41,272 nt of DNA from Candidatus Omnitrophota bacterium (lineage in GTDB: Bacteria; Omnitrophota; Gorgyraeia; Gygaellales; Profunditerraquicolaceae): the NCBI GenBank assembly GCA_903852325.1, contig CAINQO010000039.1, forward strand, positions 1 through 41,272. Reading direction: 5' to 3'. Positions 41,079 through 41,272 of the stretch are shown here, piece after piece; the first letter of the stretch is position 1; each line of letters begins with the position of its first letter. A model generated the notes under the pieces. That model did not search any database, was not told the origin of the DNA, and was given only the letters and a program-made list of their open reading frames with translations. A program made the position numbers and the translations under genes.

Positions 41079-41272
41079 TTAGATATCCAGATTTTTGACC
41101 TGATGCGCGTTTTCCTCAATAAATTCACGCCTCGGTTCAACCTGGTCTCCCATTAATACAGTAAACATTTTGTCCGCCTCTACCGCGTCCTCTAACACCA
41201 CCTGTAAAATCGTTCTCTTTTCCGGATCCATCGTCGTATCCCAAAGCTGCTGGGGGTTCATTTCACCCAAAC
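41079..41272 (-). CDS. gyrB: DNA gyrase subunit B, C-terminal end (partial, runs off right edge)
   Basis: About 64 residues. The end of the TOPRIM-associated C-terminal domain is clear: [53 protein letters not shown] and the ending NLDI. The gene continues beyond base 41272. The in-frame ATG near 41270 is internal, not the start. Confidence 0.93.
   Translation of the reverse strand, partial: LGEMNPQQLWDTTMDPEKRTILQVVLEDAVEADKMFTVLMGDQVEPRREFIEENAHQVKNLDI

Noticed and set aside
1-41272. CRISPR array, IS element or prophage
   Set aside because: No spaced direct-repeat array, transposase, integrase or phage structural gene was seen.

Overview
The window reads as a chromosomal segment of an uncultured diderm (Gram-negative) bacterium. 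It has a lipobox lipoprotein, an outer-membrane beta-barrel ending in Phe, and standard bacterial housekeeping genes. Some features are typical of deep-branching or candidate-phylum genomes: carB split into separate genes, a PAC2-family protein, an endonuclease Q, and giant membrane/TPR proteins of the TMTC type. Omnitrophota or a similar candidate phylum would fit, but that is a guess from gene content. Every recognised gene and all four tRNAs lie on the minus strand, so transcription runs from high to low coordinates. I saw no IS element, CRISPR array or prophage.

Layout in transcription order. 41.3-37.4 kb: the end of gyrB, a small membrane protein, gyrA, a structured intergenic element, and tRNA-Glu. 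37.4-34.9 kb: glmS and rsmI. 34.9-24.6 kb: a pyrimidine cluster that opens with a clear PyrR-type attenuator and continues pyrR-pyrB-pyrC-endoQ. A tRNA-Arg with a duplicated 3' end and the split carB (C-terminal half) follow, then mutM, an ICMT-like methyltransferase, pyrK, pyrD and pyrF. carA, the N-terminal half of carB and pyrE are not in the window. 24.6-24.1 kb: tRNA-Val and tRNA-Asp, with a good promoter and terminator.

24.0-16.2 kb: a tightly packed run. It holds an outer-membrane barrel, a Trbp111-like tRNA-binding protein, a YkgJ-type cysteine-cluster protein, a DUF2156 protein, a DnaQ-type exonuclease fused to a WYL domain, a PilZ/TM/coiled-coil/alpha-barrel protein, an endonuclease III-like glycosylase, and an M20 peptidase. 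16.1-10.9 kb: PAC2 protein, HAD phosphatase, a probable small RNA or attenuator leader, then two tandem D-Ala-D-Ala-ligase-like ATP-grasp enzymes translationally coupled to a lysine 2,3-aminomutase. I consider that trio the best candidate for an undescribed pathway, possibly ligation of beta-lysine. 10.8-1 bp: a YchF relative that has lost its GTPase motifs, purH, folC, mnmE, folE, a PKD-domain lipoprotein, and two tandem TMTC-like proteins.

Other points of interest: two copies of a three-hairpin element near tRNA genes (30.5 and 37.7 kb), a possible ATC start codon on the outer-membrane protein, and a beta-clamp-like motif at the C-terminus of EndoQ.
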